Shown: piece after piece, positions 44,262 through 45,719 of the stretch
How the letters are laid out: every line of letters starts with the position of its first letter
Position numbering within the stretch: the stretch's first letter is position 1
Source: a virus
Reading direction: 5' to 3' (one strand)
IMG/VR virus record: IMGVR_UViG_3300044811_000029
Coordinates: 1-45,719 of that record
DNA length: 45,719 nucleotides
Notes under the pieces: model-generated
Database searches by the model: none
What the model saw: only the letters and a program-made list of their open reading frames with translations
What the model was told of the DNA's origin: nothing
Translations under genes and position numbers: made by a program

Positions 44262-44738
44262 ATGGCCAGTGGTGGCGCGCGGGCCCGGTCCGGACCCGCA
44301 CCCGATCCTGAAGCACTTAACCGCCTGCGCGGCACCGACGCCGCCTGGCACGTCCTGCCGGTCACCGGCCGGCCCGGGCCGCCGCCGGAGTGGCCGCTGC
44401 CCAACCCGTCGAGCCGCGAGCTCGAGCTGTGGGTGAAGCTCTGGGCGAAGCCGCAGGCGACGCGCTGGGAGATCCTCGGCCAGGACGACGAGGTGGCGCT
44501 CTACTGCCGCCGGTTCGCCCGCGCCGAGCAACCCGACGCGCCGGTGGCCACGGTCGTCGTGGTCCGCCAGCTCGGCGAGGCCCTGGGCTTGACCATCCCG
44601 GGCATGCTCCGCAACCGCTGGCAGATCGGCTCGCAGCAGAGCGCACCGGCGCCGACGGTTCCGGCGCCGACCGGCGGCAAGGTTCCCTCGAGGTCGTCCG
44701 CTCGCGACCGGTTCACGGTCGTCCGCGATGACCACTGA
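44262..44738 (+). CDS. terS: Terminase small subunit
   Basis: A 158-residue protein. I choose ATG 44262 (MASGGARARSGPAPDP) with GGGAG upstream; GTG 44211 lies inside a hairpin. The pattern (Arg/Gly/Pro-rich start, AAWHVLPVTG, ELELWVKLWAKPQATRWEILGQDDEVALYCRRF, RQLGEALGLTIPGMLRNRW) is that of actinophage small terminases. It would recognise the packaging site and feed DNA to the large subunit, whose gene overlaps it by 11 bases. Confidence 0.85.
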   Translation: MASGGARARSGPAPDPEALNRLRGTDAAWHVLPVTGRPGPPPEWPLPNPSSRELELWVKLWAKPQATRWEILGQDDEVALYCRRFARAEQPDAPVATVVVVRQLGEALGLTIPGMLRNRWQIGSQQSAPAPTVPAPTGGKVPSRSSARDRFTVVRDDH

Positions 44739-45719
44739 GCGGATCGTCGACTTCCCGACGCTGTTCATCGTCCCGGACTGGATCGAGCACCATTGTCCGC
44801 AACCGGACCGGTTCGGCCGCGGTGGCGAGTTCCGGCTCTACGACACCCAGCTGTGGTGGACGCTCAACCACTACCGAATCAAGCCGACCGCGGTGTGGCG
44901 GCCGGAGAATCCGCTCCTCGCGCCGGCGTTCCACAACCGCCGGTCGCAGGTCATCGCCCCACAGAAGGTCGGCAAGGGCCCCTGGTCGGCGTCGATCTGC
45001 CTCGCCGAGGGTGGCGGCCCGGTGCTCTTCGCGGACTGGGCGACCGAGGGCGACGTCTACCGCTGCGCCGATAACGACTGCGGCTGCGGCTGGGAGTACC
45101 GGTACGCGGCCGGCGAGGCCAAGGGCATGCGCTGGCCGACGCCGCTGATCCAGATCACGGCGACGTCCGAGGACCAGACGGACAACATCTACCGCCACGT
45201 CAAGGCGATGATCAAGCTCGGCCCGCTGAGCGGCCTCATGCATGTCGGCGAGAGCATGGTCCGGATCGGCGCCGAGGGTGAGATCGACACGGTCACCACT
45301 GGCGCGCTGTCGAAGCTCGGCAACCCGGTGACGTTCGCGATGCAGGACGAAACTGGGCTCTACACCGACACGAACAAGCTGCGCAAGGTCGCCGAGACCC
45401 AGCGCCGCGGCGCCGCCGGCATGGGCGGCCGGTCGATGGAGACGACGAACTGCTTCGACCCGTCCGAGGACTCGGTTGCCCAGCGGACGTACGAGTCGGC
45501 GGTCACCGACGTGTTCAAGTTCTACGAGCCGCCACCGCCTCAGTGGTCGTACCGCAACAAGCGCGAGCGCCGGAAGATTCACGCGTTCAACTACGCCGGC
45601 TATCCGCACAACGACATCGACTCGATCGACGCCGAGGCGGCCGAGCTGGCCGAGAAGGACCCGGCGCAGGCTGAGCGTTATTACGGCAACAAGCTCGTCT
45701 ACGGCGCCGGCACGTGGCT
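44728..45719 (+). CDS. terL: Terminase large subunit, ATPase part (gene continues at the left edge)
   Basis: N-terminal part (residues 1-330) of the 540-residue packaging ATPase/nuclease, beginning at ATG 44728 inside the terS end. A Walker-A-like APQKVGKGP (residues 77-85) and a Walker-B FAMQDE (D207, E208) mark the ATPase. A Cys-rich insert (RCADNDCGCGW, about residue 109) is seen in related actinophage terminases. The frame is open at the right edge and continues at position 128 onward (bases 45593-45719 repeat 1-127). Confidence 0.95.
   Translation, partial: MTTERIVDFPTLFIVPDWIEHHCPQPDRFGRGGEFRLYDTQLWWTLNHYRIKPTAVWRPENPLLAPAFHNRRSQVIAPQKVGKGPWSASICLAEGGGPVLFADWATEGDVYRCADNDCGCGWEYRYAAGEAKGMRWPTPLIQITATSEDQTDNIYRHVKAMIKLGPLSGLMHVGESMVRIGAEGEIDTVTTGALSKLGNPVTFAMQDETGLYTDTNKLRKVAETQRRGAAGMGGRSMETTNCFDPSEDSVAQRTYESAVTDVFKFYEPPPPQWSYRNKRERRKIHAFNYAGYPHNDIDSIDAEAAELAEKDPAQAERYYGNKLVYGAGTW
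45593..45719. repeat. 127-bp direct terminal identity (right copy)
   Basis: Identical to bases 1-127; see the left copy. It lies within terL. Confidence 0.95.

Noticed and set aside
1-45719. tRNA genes
   Set aside because: I scanned gaps for a T-loop GTTCGA/GTTCAA with matching stems and an acceptor stem. GGTTCAAAG at about 44172 has no fitting stems. A tRNAscan run would settle it.

Overview
The window is the essentially complete genome of a temperate, long-tailed (siphovirus-type) phage of a GC-rich actinobacterium. The first 127 bases (1-127) are identical to the last 127 (45593-45719), so the sequence closes into a circle of 45,592 bp. The large terminase gene, cut by the window edge, becomes one uninterrupted 540-codon frame when the ends are joined. 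Strong GC bias, frequent GTG starts, probable leaderless promoters and two small genes of a type I associate with Actinoplanes/Micromonospora point to a Micromonosporaceae host. The host call is inference.

Layout. (1) Packaging and head, 43430-45719 and 1-7184, plus strand: HNH nuclease, small and large terminase, portal, MuF-like protein, scaffold, major capsid protein, decoration-type and connector proteins. One tiny membrane-protein gene (3174-3323) points the other way. (2) Tail, 7216-18499: a repeat-rich fibre-like protein, head-tail completion proteins, tail terminator, tail tube, a tail-assembly chaperone pair joined by a -1 ribosomal frameshift, a tape measure with a C-terminal peptidase-like domain, and minor tail proteins. 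(3) Lysis and surface, 18496-21373: a signal-peptide-bearing glycerophosphodiester phosphodiesterase, an M15-like endolysin and three membrane proteins including a likely holin. (4) Lysogeny, 21478-26430: antirepressor, a DUF2637-like membrane protein, small DNA-binding proteins including a likely excisionase, a membrane-anchored secreted protein, tyrosine integrase, and a divergent repressor / Cro-like pair that are paralogues of each other. (5) Early region, 26427-43324, almost all plus strand and tightly overlapping: recombination genes (YqaJ-type exonuclease, RecT annealase, RuvC-like resolvase), an ArsR-like regulator, a replication-initiator-like protein with an iteron-like array inside its own gene, a repeat-rich DUF6745-like protein with a partner, a lipoprotein, and many small CxxC proteins of unknown function.

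How it works together. The decision switch sits at 25564-26430 with palindromic operators between the divergent genes. The rightward promoter (TTGACA, 18-bp spacer, TACAGT) feeds the long early operon, which ends at a TTGACA promoter candidate and a hairpin (43321-43408) just before the packaging and late genes. In the circle, late transcription would run through terminase, head, tail and lysis to the antirepressor, ending at the bidirectional hairpin at 22141-22169.

The parts most likely to be new are the 29-unit, 12-bp minisatellite gene with its partner (35231-36969), the iteron array inside the initiator gene (40707-40781), the 11-repeat fibre with a terminal Cys-x-Cys pair, and the paralogous repressor switch. 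I found no tRNA, CRISPR array or insertion sequence. Function names come from motif reading and memory of families, not from searches.
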